Shown here one piece after another: positions 7,262 through 15,818 of a stretch of DNA of 19,717 bases. Origin of the DNA: JBFKPQ01 sp041628225 (GTDB lineage Bacteria > Actinomycetota > Acidimicrobiia > Spongiisociales > JAENVV01). The stretch lies in the NCBI GenBank assembly GCA_041628225.1, contig JBFKPQ010000038.1, positions 1 to 19,717 on the forward strand, read 5' to 3'. Every line of letters starts with the position of its first letter. The first letter of the stretch is position 1. The notes beneath the pieces were generated by a model that was not told where the DNA came from, searched no databases, and saw only the letters and a list, made by a program, of their open reading frames with translations. The position numbers and the translations under genes were made by a program.

Positions 7262-8257
7262 ATGTCTTCTGCCCAGCAGCCGCGTGTCAAGGCCGACCCC
7301 AAGGCCCGAAAGACGCGCGACCGTTCGAGCAAGCTCACCGACGAGCGCGGTCGCCTCACCACCGACCTCGTCTCGCAGTATCTGACTGCGATCGGTGAAT
7401 ACGACCTCCTGACCGCCGAGCAGGAAGTGGAACTCGCGCAGCTCATCGAAACTGGCGAGGAAGCCGCCACGGCCATCGAAGAGGGCGCCTACAAGGGCAA
7501 GAAGGAAGAGATCGAGCTGCGCCGCAAGCTCCGGAAGGGCCGCGAGGCCAAAGACGCCTTCCTGACCGCCAACCTCCGTCTCGTCGTGGCCAACGCCCGT
7601 CGCTATGCGAACACTTCCGGCATCGATTTCCTCGACCTCATCCAGGAGGGGAATCTCGGTTTGATCCGCGCCGTCGAGAAGTTCGACTGGCGCAAGGGCT
7701 TCAAGTTCTCGACGTATGCCACCTGGTGGATCCGTCAGGCGATCACCCGCGCCATCGCCGACAAGTCGCGCACCGTCCGAATCCCGGTCCACCTGCACGA
7801 CACGCTGGCCGCGGTGCGCGCTGCCCAGGCGAGCCTCAAGGCCGAGCTTGGTCGGGACCCCAAGCCCGACGAGATCGCCGAAGAGGCCGGTGTCACGGTC
7901 GACAAGGTCGAGCTCGCTTTGAGCGTCGCCGACACCGTTTCGCTCGAGCAACCCGTCGGTGAAGATGGGGCGCAGCTCGGCGACTTCATCGAGGACGAAG
8001 ACGCCGCCGATCCGGTGCAGATCACCGAGGAAATGGACGTCGCCAACTCGCTGCGGGTGTCGATCGAACGGCTGCCCGAACGCGAAGGCCGCATCCTGGC
8101 ACTGCGCTACGGGTTCTACGACGGCGTACCGCGCACCCTCGAGGAGATCGGCGAGGAGTTCAACCTGACGCGTGAGCGGATTCGCCAGCTCGAGAAGCTC
8201 GCACTGTGCAGGCTCCGTCATCCGTCCTTCGGCATTCGCGAACAGGACCTCATCTGA
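7262..8257 (+). CDS. Sigma-70 group 1/2 RNA polymerase sigma factor (SigA/SigB/Hrd type)
   Basis: The 331-residue protein contains region 1.2 (about 35-65, DLVSQYLTAIGEYDLLTAEQ), region 2 (about 96-170) with FLDLIQEGNLGLIRAVEKFD and FSTYATWWIRQAI, and region 3 (about 175-250, starting RIPVHLHD). Region 4 (about 265-320) carries the helix-turn-helix TLEEIGEEFNLTRERIRQLE. These promoter-binding segments are close to consensus, so it should recognise housekeeping-type -10/-35 promoters. The long N-terminal region 1.1 seen in principal sigma factors such as HrdB is missing; 331 residues is close to the SigB type of mycobacteria (323). Whether it is the principal or an alternative sigma cannot be decided here. 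GAAGGA (7246-7251) precedes the ATG. A 167-base upstream spacer separates it from glnD, so it probably has its own promoter. Confidence 0.93.
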   Translation: MSSAQQPRVKADPKARKTRDRSSKLTDERGRLTTDLVSQYLTAIGEYDLLTAEQEVELAQLIETGEEAATAIEEGAYKGKKEEIELRRKLRKGREAKDAFLTANLRLVVANARRYANTSGIDFLDLIQEGNLGLIRAVEKFDWRKGFKFSTYATWWIRQAITRAIADKSRTVRIPVHLHDTLAAVRAAQASLKAELGRDPKPDEIAEEAGVTVDKVELALSVADTVSLEQPVGEDGAQLGDFIEDEDAADPVQITEEMDVANSLRVSIERLPEREGRILALRYGFYDGVPRTLEEIGEEFNLTRERIRQLEKLALCRLRHPSFGIREQDLI

Positions 8258-8350
8258 CCGTTCGGGCCTTTTGCCCCGATTCGGCGACCCGTTCGACCCT
8301 GCCCGCTTCTCTGCGCGTGGCCTAGGTTGGGCCTCACAAGGAGGTCGAGC

Positions 8351-8743
8351 GTGAAACTGAGGGATCTGGTCCAGGCTCCTCCCGAGACCGTCGAGCCGAA
8401 CACGACACTGCACGACTGTGCCAACGCCATGGTGGCCGGCGACGTGGGTTCGTTGGGCATCGTGCGCGACGGAGAGCTCATCGGCATCATCACCGAGCGG
8501 GACATGCTGGAGGCGGCAGCGATGCGTGTCGACTTCGAGCAGGCGGTCGTGGGAAACCACATGACGCGCCACCCCGACGTGTTCTCGCCGTCGGTCGAGG
8601 TCGAGCAGGTCGCCGAGTGGCTCTTGGAAACCGGCTACCGGCACGTACCCGTCGTGGGGGACGATCTCGTGGCGATCCTCAGCATCCGCGACATCCTCGC
8701 CGCCGTGGTCGATCCGGGTCGGTTGCAAGCCCTCATGAACTGA
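8351..8743 (+). CDS. CBS domain-pair protein
   Basis: This 130-residue protein is made of two CBS motifs (about 1-58 and 71-122) and nothing else. The usual end-of-motif signatures GIITERD (45-51) and AILSIRD (108-114) are present. Such pairs bind adenine nucleotides or S-adenosylmethionine and act as energy or ligand sensors; the partner protein is unknown. I chose the GTG at 8351 because a full AAGGAGG (8338-8344) lies 6 bases upstream; an in-frame TTG at 8327 lies ahead of this ribosome site. It sits 93 bases after the sigma gene. TAGGTT (8323-8328) could be a -10 element just upstream. Confidence 0.9.
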   Translation: MKLRDLVQAPPETVEPNTTLHDCANAMVAGDVGSLGIVRDGELIGIITERDMLEAAAMRVDFEQAVVGNHMTRHPDVFSPSVEVEQVAEWLLETGYRHVPVVGDDLVAILSIRDILAAVVDPGRLQALMN

Positions 8744-8777
8744 GCTGCGGGGCGCCGGGGCCGCCAGCGGCGCTGGG

Positions 8778-8783
8778 TAGGGT
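8778..8783 (+). promoter_or_regulatory. Candidate -10 element upstream of the cyclase gene
   Basis: TAGGGT fits the actinobacterial TANNNT -10 pattern. It lies 9 bases before a full AAGGAGG ribosome site (8792-8798) and 22 bases before the GTG at 8805. A convincing -35 element was not seen, so support is limited. Confidence 0.28.
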
Positions 8784-8804
8784 TGTCGGCTAAGGAGGAA
8801 CCCC

Positions 8805-11800
8805 GTGTCGGCACCGCAGCACGCGCTCTATCTACCGAGACTGCTGCTCGAGTGGCTCTCGAGCCAGCCCGACGTCTCTACCTCCACGCGGCACGGCACC
8901 ATGCTCTACGCGGACGTCTCCGGATTCACGGCGCTGTCGGACCAACTGGCCGGCGAGATGGGCCGCGGCGGGTCCGAGGAGATCACCCGGGTGATGAACG
9001 AGGCGTTCTCCGAACTCGTCGAGATCCTCTTCCTCGAACACGGCGACCTCTTGCGGTTCGGTGGCGATGCGCTGGTCGCCATCTTCCTGGGAGATCATGA
9101 CGTCGGCCGGGCGGCGCGTGCTGCCGTCGACATGCGCGATGCCATCCGCGAAGTGGACGCCGGACCCGTCGACCTCGATATCTCGATCGGTATCGCCACC
9201 GGCGAGGTCGTCATCGATCTCGTCGGAGACTCCGATCGCGAGATGTTGCTGTCGGGAGAAGCCGTTGACCGGGTCATCGCCGCCGAGGAGACCGCCACGG
9301 CGGGCCAGATCCTGCTCACCGACAACCTCGCCGACGTCCTCGGCGAGGCGGCCGAGCCTGCCGCAGGAGGGTTTCTCGAGCTTCTCGACGACCCCGACAT
9401 CGCCCCGTTGCTCGACGAGCCCCCCGATGTTCGGTTTTCAGCGAATGCCGACTTCAGCGCCTTCATCTCGCCGGATTTCCGCGATCGGCTCACGCTGTCG
9501 GTCCAGCAGGGAGAGCACCGCACTGCTTCGATCGGCTTCGTCCGGTTCGAAGGGCTGCGCGACATCGACGAGAGCGAGAGGCAGGCCGTGCTCGACCGCC
9601 TCTATCGGTCGGTCATGGCGGCCTGCGATCGCCACGACGTCGCGTACATCAGCGCCGACATCGACGACGGCGGCGGCAAGTTCATCCTGGCGGCGGGTGT
9701 CCCCCGCCGAGCCAGCGGACGGGAGGGGGTTGCGGCCGCGCTGTTCGACATCGTCACCGACGACCACGGTGTGCAGGTGTCGGGTGGCTGCGCGCGGGGC
9801 TACGTGTTCGCCTGTGACCTCGGCGCTCCGGCCCGTCGGGTGACGACGGTGATGGGCGACACCGTCAACCTCGCGGCACGGCTGGCCGCGGCAGCCGGAC
9901 CGAGCCAGGTCCTCGTGACCGAAGCTGCGTTGGAGCGCAGCCTCGGTATCTTCGAAACCGACCGGCTTCCGGCCATCGAACTGAAGGGGAAGAGCAAGGC
10001 GGTCTCGCCGTTCGTGATCCTCTCGGCGGAGGTGGAGTCGGACGCTGAGGCCGTCATCTCTCTGTTTGGTCGCGACGCCGAACGGCAGATGCTGTCCCGC
10101 ACCATCTACGATGCACTCGATCACGGCGGCGGCACGGTCGCCATCGTCGCCGAGACCGGCATGGGCAAGGGACTGCTGGCCGAGACGCTGACCGAACAGG
10201 TCGACGCCACGGTCTACGACGCCCGCTGCGAACGGAACGAGACGCGCGCGTATGCCAGCGTCGAGCGGCTCCTGGCCCAGGTCCTCGGCCTCGACCCAGA
10301 GGATTCGATCTCGCAACAGCTCGCCGACATCGTCGCCGAGCATGCCCCAGACCTGGCCCCGTGGGTGCCGTTGATCGGTCGCGTGTTCCGGCTCGACCTG
10401 GAACCGACTCCGGAGGTATCGGCGTTGGGCGAGGAGTTCGTGGCCTCGCGCCTGGCCGAGTCGTGCAACCGGCTGTTGTGGTCGGTGGTGGGCGACGACC
10501 ATCTCGTCATCCGGTTGGAGGACGTCGATTTCCTCGACCACGGTTCGCGTGAGGTGTTTCGTGCGCTGGCGGCTTCGGCGCATGAACACCGGACGGTGCT
10601 GCTTCTCACGGCGCGTACGGCTCCCGATTGGGTTCCGAGCCAGTCGTTCGTGTTCCACCTCGAGCCGTTCGACGAGGCGACGTCCGACGCGTATGTCCGC
10701 TGGGTCCTCGGCGATGACGTGCTCCCGGCGCAGACGATCGACGCCATCGTCGCCCGAGGGGGTGGGAATCCGTTCACGCTGCGAGAGCTCACCGCCTCGG
10801 CGGCCGAGGGCGGCGAGGTCCCGGACACCGTGGAGGCGGCCGCCTTGGCCCGGATGGATCGACTCGACCAGCGCGACAAGCAGTTGCTCTGCTACGCGGC
10901 CGTGCTCGGAGTCGAAGCGCGCATCGACCTCCTGGCGTCGCTGCTGCCCGAGATCGCGGCGGCCGTCGAGGATGCCGAATCGTGGGATCGGCTGGCCGAT
11001 TTCGTGGACACCTCGACCGTCGGCAAGATCAGATTCCGTGACCCGGTCGTGCGCGATGTGGCCTACGGCATGTTGCCGCACAGTCGCCGCATCGAGATCC
11101 ACAGCCTCGTGGCGGCGACCATCGAACGCCGAGCCCGCCGGCGCCCGGAACGATTCGTCAATGACCTGTCGTATCACTTCCACCTGGCCGAGGACTGGGC
11201 CAACTCCTGGAAGTACGCGCGCATGGCCGGCGATCGGGCCGAACGGGACGGTATTGCCTTCGATGCGGTTCGGGCGTGGGAGACGGCGCTCGCCGCCGCG
11301 AAACGTATCGAGGTGCCGAACGACGAGCTCATCGAGGTCTGGGAGCGGCTCGGCGACGATGCCGAGCGAGCCGGCATGTTCCCGAAGGCGATCGACGCGC
11401 TCGAGCGCGCCGCGGACCTGAACGGTGATGCCTCGGTCGCCAGGCGCATCGATCGGAAGATCGGATTGGTGGAAGTCCATCTCGGGCGGTCCGACGAGGC
11501 CCGCGCACATTTCGAGTCCGTGCTGGCGTCCGTCGAAGATGTCCCCGATCACGACCACCTGCAGGCGATGCTGGGGATCGCCGGCCTCGAGATCCGTCGC
11601 GGCGACTTCACCGAGGCCGCATCGTGGTGCGACCGTCTCCTGGCGGAGACCGACGAGGTAGAGCATCCGGCGTCGGTGGCGCGCGCCCACTACATCCGTG
11701 CGCTCGCCTCCTCGCGTGCCGGTTGGAGCGACGCCGCCGACCACGCCAAGCGGGCCCTCGAGATCTACGAGCAGCTCGGCGACCGAGCCGGCGCCGCCAA

Positions 11801-12527
11801 TGCGCTCAACAATCTCGGCTACCACGCCTTCTTCAGCGGTGAGTGGGCGGCCTGCGAGGAGTACTACGTCCGCTGCCTGGCTGCCAGAGAGGCGCTCGGA
11901 GACGTTCTCGGTCGTGCACTCGCCGGCTACAACCTCGGGGAGCTGTTCGTAGAACAGGGCCGGTATGCGGAGGCCGAACCGCTCCTACGTAGAGCGTTGG
12001 CCGACTTCCGCGGCGCCGCCCACCCCGTGGGCGAGGCGGCGACCCGCGTGGCGCTCGGACGGCTCGAGGCACGGTTTGGCCGGGTGAGCGAAGCCGTCGT
12101 TGAGTTCGAAAAGGCGACCGAAGTCGCAACGCAGGCCGACGCCGGCGAACAGGTCGTCGAGGCCGCCGTGGGCCGAGCCGAGCTCGCGCTGTTGCGAGGT
12201 GAGGCCCTCCAGGCGCTCGATGCGCTCGAGTCGATCGAGTCGAACGCGGCGGCCGAGACCGCAACGCACCGCGCCCAGACAGGCGTGCTGCGGGCCTACG
12301 CCAGCCACGCCCTCGGCGACGAAGAGGCGGTGGCTCCGGCGTTGTCGGGCGCGCTGGCGGCGGCAGCCGAGGCGGGCGTCCGCCATCTCGTCTACGCCGT
12401 TCGTGAGGGCGAGACACGCCTGCTCGGCGGCGACAGCTCTGCCCTCGAGAGCAACGCCGCGCACCTCGGGATCGTGGCCCGTCCGTGGTTCCGCCCGATC
12501 GCCGTGGCATACGCGAAGGAGAGCTGA
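8805..12527 (+). CDS. Tandem class III adenylyl/guanylyl cyclase - NTPase - TPR protein (soluble adenylyl cyclase-like)
   Basis: This 1240-residue, apparently soluble protein has four parts. Cyclase domain C1 (about 30-180) keeps both metal-binding aspartates (D37 in YADVSGFT and D88 in RFGGDALVAIF), but its VNLAAR-type motif reads GEAVDRVIA. Cyclase domain C2 (about 238-405) lacks metal aspartates (R247 in place of the first, GGGKF in the second) but keeps GDTVNLAARL with N355 and R359, and T348 at the adenine-contact position. C1 and C2 can thus form one complete active site, probably making cAMP. An AAA/STAND-type NTPase follows (about 419-800), with a Walker A-like AETGMGKG (449-456) and Walker B-like LEDVDFLD (571-578). 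TPR-like helical repeats run from about 840 to 1200. The Walker A is degenerate, with Gly after the Lys. The GTG start has AAGGAGG 6 bases upstream. Its TGA overlaps the galE ATG (TGATG). Confidence 0.87.
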   Translation: MSAPQHALYLPRLLLEWLSSQPDVSTSTRHGTMLYADVSGFTALSDQLAGEMGRGGSEEITRVMNEAFSELVEILFLEHGDLLRFGGDALVAIFLGDHDVGRAARAAVDMRDAIREVDAGPVDLDISIGIATGEVVIDLVGDSDREMLLSGEAVDRVIAAEETATAGQILLTDNLADVLGEAAEPAAGGFLELLDDPDIAPLLDEPPDVRFSANADFSAFISPDFRDRLTLSVQQGEHRTASIGFVRFEGLRDIDESERQAVLDRLYRSVMAACDRHDVAYISADIDDGGGKFILAAGVPRRASGREGVAAALFDIVTDDHGVQVSGGCARGYVFACDLGAPARRVTTVMGDTVNLAARLAAAAGPSQVLVTEAALERSLGIFETDRLPAIELKGKSKAVSPFVILSAEVESDAEAVISLFGRDAERQMLSRTIYDALDHGGGTVAIVAETGMGKGLLAETLTEQVDATVYDARCERNETRAYASVERLLAQVLGLDPEDSISQQLADIVAEHAPDLAPWVPLIGRVFRLDLEPTPEVSALGEEFVASRLAESCNRLLWSVVGDDHLVIRLEDVDFLDHGSREVFRALAASAHEHRTVLLLTARTAPDWVPSQSFVFHLEPFDEATSDAYVRWVLGDDVLPAQTIDAIVARGGGNPFTLRELTASAAEGGEVPDTVEAAALARMDRLDQRDKQLLCYAAVLGVEARIDLLASLLPEIAAAVEDAESWDRLADFVDTSTVGKIRFRDPVVRDVAYGMLPHSRRIEIHSLVAATIERRARRRPERFVNDLSYHFHLAEDWANSWKYARMAGDRAERDGIAFDAVRAWETALAAAKRIEVPNDELIEVWERLGDDAERAGMFPKAIDALERAADLNGDASVARRIDRKIGLVEVHLGRSDEARAHFESVLASVEDVPDHDHLQAMLGIAGLEIRRGDFTEAASWCDRLLAETDEVEHPASVARAHYIRALASSRAGWSDAADHAKRALEIYEQLGDRAGAANALNNLGYHAFFSGEWAACEEYYVRCLAAREALGDVLGRALAGYNLGELFVEQGRYAEAEPLLRRALADFRGAAHPVGEAATRVALGRLEARFGRVSEAVVEFEKATEVATQADAGEQVVEAAVGRAELALLRGEALQALDALESIESNAAAETATHRAQTGVLRAYASHALGDEEAVAPALSGALAAAAEAGVRHLVYAVREGETRLLGGDSSALESNAAHLGIVARPWFRPIAVAYAKES

Positions 12528-13489
12528 TGGCGTCGGTGCTCGTCACCGGCGGAGCCGGATACATCGGATCGGTGACGGTGGACCTCCTCATCGAGCGGGG
12601 TGAAACCGTCGTCGTGCTCGACGACCTCTCGAAGGGTCACGCCGACGCGGTGAACGACCGGGCCGCGTTCGTCCGTGGCGACATCGGGGATCGTGACCTC
12701 GTCCGGGGCCTGGCCGCCGAGCACGACGTCACCTCGGTCGTGCATTTCGCCGGCCTCATCGCCGTCGGCGAGTCCGTGGCCGATCCGCTCCGCTATATCG
12801 ATGTGAACGTAGCCCGCTCGGCGAACATGCTGGCCGCCTGCGTCGACGCCGGAGTCGGCCAGATCGTGTTCAGCTCCTCGGCCGCCGTGTACGGAACCCC
12901 TGACGGCGTGCCGATTCCTGAGACGCATCCCGTTCGGCCTTCGAGCCCCTACGGATGGACGAAGGCGTCATTCGAGACGATGCTCGGGTATGCCGACGCC
13001 GGCTATGGGCTGCGGTCCGTGTGCCTGCGCTACTTCAACGCGGCGGGGGCGACGCCGCAGCGATGGGAGCGACACGAACCGGAGACACACCTGATTCCCA
13101 ACGTGCTGGCCGCCGCGGCCGATCCGACGCGGTCGGTTTCGGTGTTCGGCGACGACTATCCCACCCCGGACGGCACGGCCATCCGTGACTACATCCACGT
13201 CGAGGATCTCGCCGCCGCGCACCTGGTGGCGCTGGATCACCTAGCCGGCGGGGGCCCCTCCGAGCGGCTGAATGTGGGTACCGGCCGTGGGTTCTCCGTC
13301 CTCGAGGTGATCGAGTCGGCGCGGCGCGTCACCGACCGGCCCATCGAGGTGCGCATGTCCGGAAGGCGAACCGGTGATCCACCCATCCTCGTCGCCGACT
13401 CGGCGGCCGTCCGGAGCCTCGGCTGGGAGCCGCAACGCCCGGCGCTCGATGACATGATCGAGTCGGCCTGGCGTCGGTTCGGTGGATGA
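12527..13489 (+). CDS. galE: UDP-glucose 4-epimerase (GalE-type extended SDR)
   Basis: This 320-residue enzyme should interconvert UDP-glucose and UDP-galactose using bound NAD. The Rossmann motif GxxGxxG is at 8-14 (GGAGYIG), catalytic Ser in FSSSAAVYG (about 115-123), and the YxxxK pair is Y142/K146 in SPYGWTK. The LRYFNAAGA and HLIPNVLAAA segments and the RDYIHVEDLA motif are typical of GalE rather than other extended SDRs. I chose the ATG at 12527 because it overlaps the cyclase stop (TGATG) and has a GAAGGAGAG ribosome site upstream; upstream codons of the open frame belong to the cyclase gene. The next gene overlaps by four bases (ATGA). UDP-galactose would serve cell-surface polysaccharide synthesis; no galT or galK is nearby. 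Confidence 0.92.
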   Translation: MASVLVTGGAGYIGSVTVDLLIERGETVVVLDDLSKGHADAVNDRAAFVRGDIGDRDLVRGLAAEHDVTSVVHFAGLIAVGESVADPLRYIDVNVARSANMLAACVDAGVGQIVFSSSAAVYGTPDGVPIPETHPVRPSSPYGWTKASFETMLGYADAGYGLRSVCLRYFNAAGATPQRWERHEPETHLIPNVLAAAADPTRSVSVFGDDYPTPDGTAIRDYIHVEDLAAAHLVALDHLAGGGPSERLNVGTGRGFSVLEVIESARRVTDRPIEVRMSGRRTGDPPILVADSAAVRSLGWEPQRPALDDMIESAWRRFGG

Positions 13490-14559
13490 ACGGATCGGCA
13501 CTCGTCGTCGGAGGTGGGATCGCCGGGGTGTCGGCTGCAGCCTTCCTCGCCGAGTCCATGGACGTCACCCTCGCCGAAGCGGAGCCTGCGCTCGCCTACC
13601 ACGCCACGGGGCGCTCGGCTGCGCTCTTGTTCGAGAACTACGGCGCCCCCGGTGTACGCCCACTGACAGCCTGGAGTCGGGGGTTCTTCGAGGATCCGCC
13701 GCCCGAGTTCGATCGACCGCTACTGCGTAGACGTGGAGCGCTCACCGTGGCCCGCGACCCCTTCGAACTCGACGACCTGGTCGCTCGAGCCGGCGTCGAT
13801 GGCACGGTTGTCGAGCGGATCGACGGTGACGGGCTGCGGATCATGGTCCCCGCCCTGCGCGACGGGTTCGCGGCGGCGGTGTACGAACCCGAGGCCTCCG
13901 ACCTCGATGTCGCCGCCATCCACCAGGGGTTCGTGCGGCTCCTCCGCCGCCGGGGAGGCGACATCTGGCTCGACGCTCCCGTCTCGATGCTCGAACCGGC
14001 GGGGACGGGATGGGAGGCGGTCTGTGGCGAACTGCGTTGGCGCGGCGACATCGTCATCAATGCGGCCGGCGCCTGGGGAGACGTGGTGGCGGCGCTCGCG
14101 GGAGTTCGGCCGCTCGGTCTCATCCCGAAACGTCGCACGGCCTTCATGGTCGCCGCGCCCGATGGCAGCGAAGCGTGGCCGCTCGTCGTCGACGTGGGGC
14201 ATACGTTCTACTTCAAGCCCGACGGGCCACAGCTGCTGTGTTCGCCGGCGGACGAGACGCCCCAGGAGCCCGGCGACGCCCGGCCGCGAGAACTCGACGT
14301 GGCCCTCGCCATCGAGCGGATCAACGCCGCCACGACGCTCGGCATTCGTTCGGTGCGCAGCCAGTGGGCGGGACTCCGTACGTTCACGCCCGATGCCGAC
14401 ATGGCCATCGGCTGGGCCGCCGATCGCCCGGGCTTCTGCTGGCTGGTCGGGCAAGGGGGAACCGGGATCCAGACCGCCCCCGGCGCCGCACGCGTCGTCG
14501 CCGACCTCGTGACGGGCAGGCCGGCCGACCCGAACCTCGCTCCGGGCCGTTTCGCCTAG
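13486..14559 (+). CDS. FAD-dependent amino-acid dehydrogenase/oxidase, DauA (D-arginine dehydrogenase)-like
   Basis: This 357-residue DAO-family flavoprotein has an N-terminal FAD-binding GxGxxG (GGGIAG, 9-14) and the family-specific segment YHATGRSAALLFENYG (38-53), followed by VRPLTAWSRGFFEDPP. That closely resembles D-arginine dehydrogenase of Pseudomonas (YHSTGRSAA...). The C-terminal flavin-binding segment is CWLVGQGGTGIQTAPG. It would oxidise a D-amino acid to the 2-oxo acid and ammonia; the actual substrate cannot be read from the sequence, and related glycine/sarcosine oxidases remain possible. The ATG overlaps the galE stop (ATGA), so it is co-translated with galE and the cyclase. 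Its TAG lies in the palindrome CTAG that also holds the stop of the convergent aminotransferase gene. Confidence 0.85.
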   Translation: MNGSALVVGGGIAGVSAAAFLAESMDVTLAEAEPALAYHATGRSAALLFENYGAPGVRPLTAWSRGFFEDPPPEFDRPLLRRRGALTVARDPFELDDLVARAGVDGTVVERIDGDGLRIMVPALRDGFAAAVYEPEASDLDVAAIHQGFVRLLRRRGGDIWLDAPVSMLEPAGTGWEAVCGELRWRGDIVINAAGAWGDVVAALAGVRPLGLIPKRRTAFMVAAPDGSEAWPLVVDVGHTFYFKPDGPQLLCSPADETPQEPGDARPRELDVALAIERINAATTLGIRSVRSQWAGLRTFTPDADMAIGWAADRPGFCWLVGQGGTGIQTAPGAARVVADLVTGRPADPNLAPGRFA

Positions 14560-15761
14560 CCGAGCGCCGCCGCCAGGGCGTCGATCATGTCATCGATCTG
14601 ATCGTCGGTCACGACGAGTGGAGGGCACATCACGAGGGCATTCCCGAGCGGCCGGAAGATGACGCCCTTCTCGAGCAGTTCGTCCCGCACGGTGCCGGCG
14701 ACTTTGTCCTCCGGTAGTTCCACCGCCCACACCGCCTGCTCCCCCCGCACTTCGGTGATGAGCCCGTCGGCGGCCAGACTGGCCAGCGCCGGCCCGATCC
14801 GATCTCCGATGGCAGCGGCCCGCTCTACGAGGCCTTCCTTCTCCTGCACGTCGATGGCGGTCAATCCGGCCACCATGGCGAGCTGGTGCCCGGAGTACGT
14901 GTAGCCGTGCTTGAGGATGAACTCCTCGTTGGCCTCGAGCGACGCCTGGACCGACGGCCCTGCGATGACTCCGCCGAGCGGCACGTACCCCGAGGTCACG
15001 GCCTTGGCGAAGGTCATGAGGTCCGGCAGCACTCCGTAGTGCTGGGCGCCGAACCACGAACCCAGCCGGCCGAATCCGGTGATGACCTCGTCGAAGATCA
15101 GATAGGCGCCGTGCTGGTCGCACAACCTGCGCAGCGACTCGAGGTAGCCGGGCGGAGGCGGGAAGACCCCGCCGGCACCCTGCATGGGTTCGGTCAGCAC
15201 GGCCGCCACCTCGCCCGGGTGCTGGTCGAACACCTGAGCGATCAGCTCAACGTTCCGAGCCGGTACGTTGATCACCCCGCCGACCATCGGCCCGAATCCC
15301 TCCCGGTTCACCGGGATGCCTTGGGCGCTCGTGCCGCCGTAGTTGACGCCGTGGTAGCCGTGTTCACGGCTGATGATGATGTGGCGTTCCGGATGTCCGG
15401 CCTCGCGTTGTGCGATTCGGGCGATCTTCATCACGGAGTCGACGGCCTCCGAGCCGGAACTGCAGAAGAACACCCGGCCCGTGTCGTAGGGCGAGATGCC
15501 CACGATCCGATCGGCCAGTTCCTCCGCCAGGGGGTTCGAGAACGGATCGAAGGTGTGATAGGCCGCAATGCTGTCGAGTTGGTCCGAGAGCGCGGCCTTC
15601 ATCTCGGGCCGGCCGTGTCCGATGTTCTGGTACCAGAGCGAGGCCATGCCATCGAGGTAGGCCTTGCCGCGATCATCCCAGATCACGGCTCCTTCGCCTC
15701 GGACGATGCGGATGTAGTCCTGCTTCGTGGGCGGGGCGAAGGGATGCAGGAAGCTGGCCAT
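14556..15761 (-). CDS. Class III PLP-dependent aminotransferase
   Basis: This 401-residue enzyme transfers an amino group using pyridoxal phosphate. Visible hallmarks are the phosphate-binding CSSGSEAVD (100-108), HGYHG (134-138), the cofactor aspartate in LIFDEVITGFGR (221-232), and the Schiff-base lysine K253 in TFAKAVTSGYVPLGG. The overall pattern (SLWYQNIGHG and YHTFDPFSNP near the N-terminus) fits the omega-amino acid/polyamine:pyruvate type, but the donor is not determinable by eye. I chose the ATG at 15761 because GAAAGG lies 7 bases upstream; the open frame extends 11 codons further to 15794. It is the last gene of the minus-strand block and converges on the DauA-like gene with no spacer. 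TAGCTT (15798-15793) could be a -10 element of its own. Confidence 0.92.
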   Translation of the reverse strand: MASFLHPFAPPTKQDYIRIVRGEGAVIWDDRGKAYLDGMASLWYQNIGHGRPEMKAALSDQLDSIAAYHTFDPFSNPLAEELADRIVGISPYDTGRVFFCSSGSEAVDSVMKIARIAQREAGHPERHIIISREHGYHGVNYGGTSAQGIPVNREGFGPMVGGVINVPARNVELIAQVFDQHPGEVAAVLTEPMQGAGGVFPPPPGYLESLRRLCDQHGAYLIFDEVITGFGRLGSWFGAQHYGVLPDLMTFAKAVTSGYVPLGGVIAGPSVQASLEANEEFILKHGYTYSGHQLAMVAGLTAIDVQEKEGLVERAAAIGDRIGPALASLAADGLITEVRGEQAVWAVELPEDKVAGTVRDELLEKGVIFRPLGNALVMCPPLVVTDDQIDDMIDALAAALG

Positions 15762-15818
15762 CGAACTGCCTTTCTCGGTACGGGGCATCCTCAAGCTAGC
15801 CGCCGTGGCGCTCGTGAT

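Noticed and set aside
8265..8280. CGGG...CCCG element with central TTTT after the sigma gene
   Set aside because: Only four base pairs with a mismatch inside; too weak to call a terminator.
6227..8728. 833-codon minus-strand open frame
   Set aside because: It runs antisense across glnD, the sigma gene and the CBS gene, all with clear motifs; long antisense frames are common at this GC content.
8752..8773. GCGCCG/CGGCGC hairpin between the CBS and cyclase genes
   Set aside because: The stem is only 6 bp of pure GC with a 10-base loop and no T-run; such pairs arise easily in GC-rich DNA.
9438..11825. 795-codon minus-strand open frame
   Set aside because: It is antisense within the cyclase/TPR gene, whose product has well-conserved motifs throughout; the antisense product matches nothing known to me.
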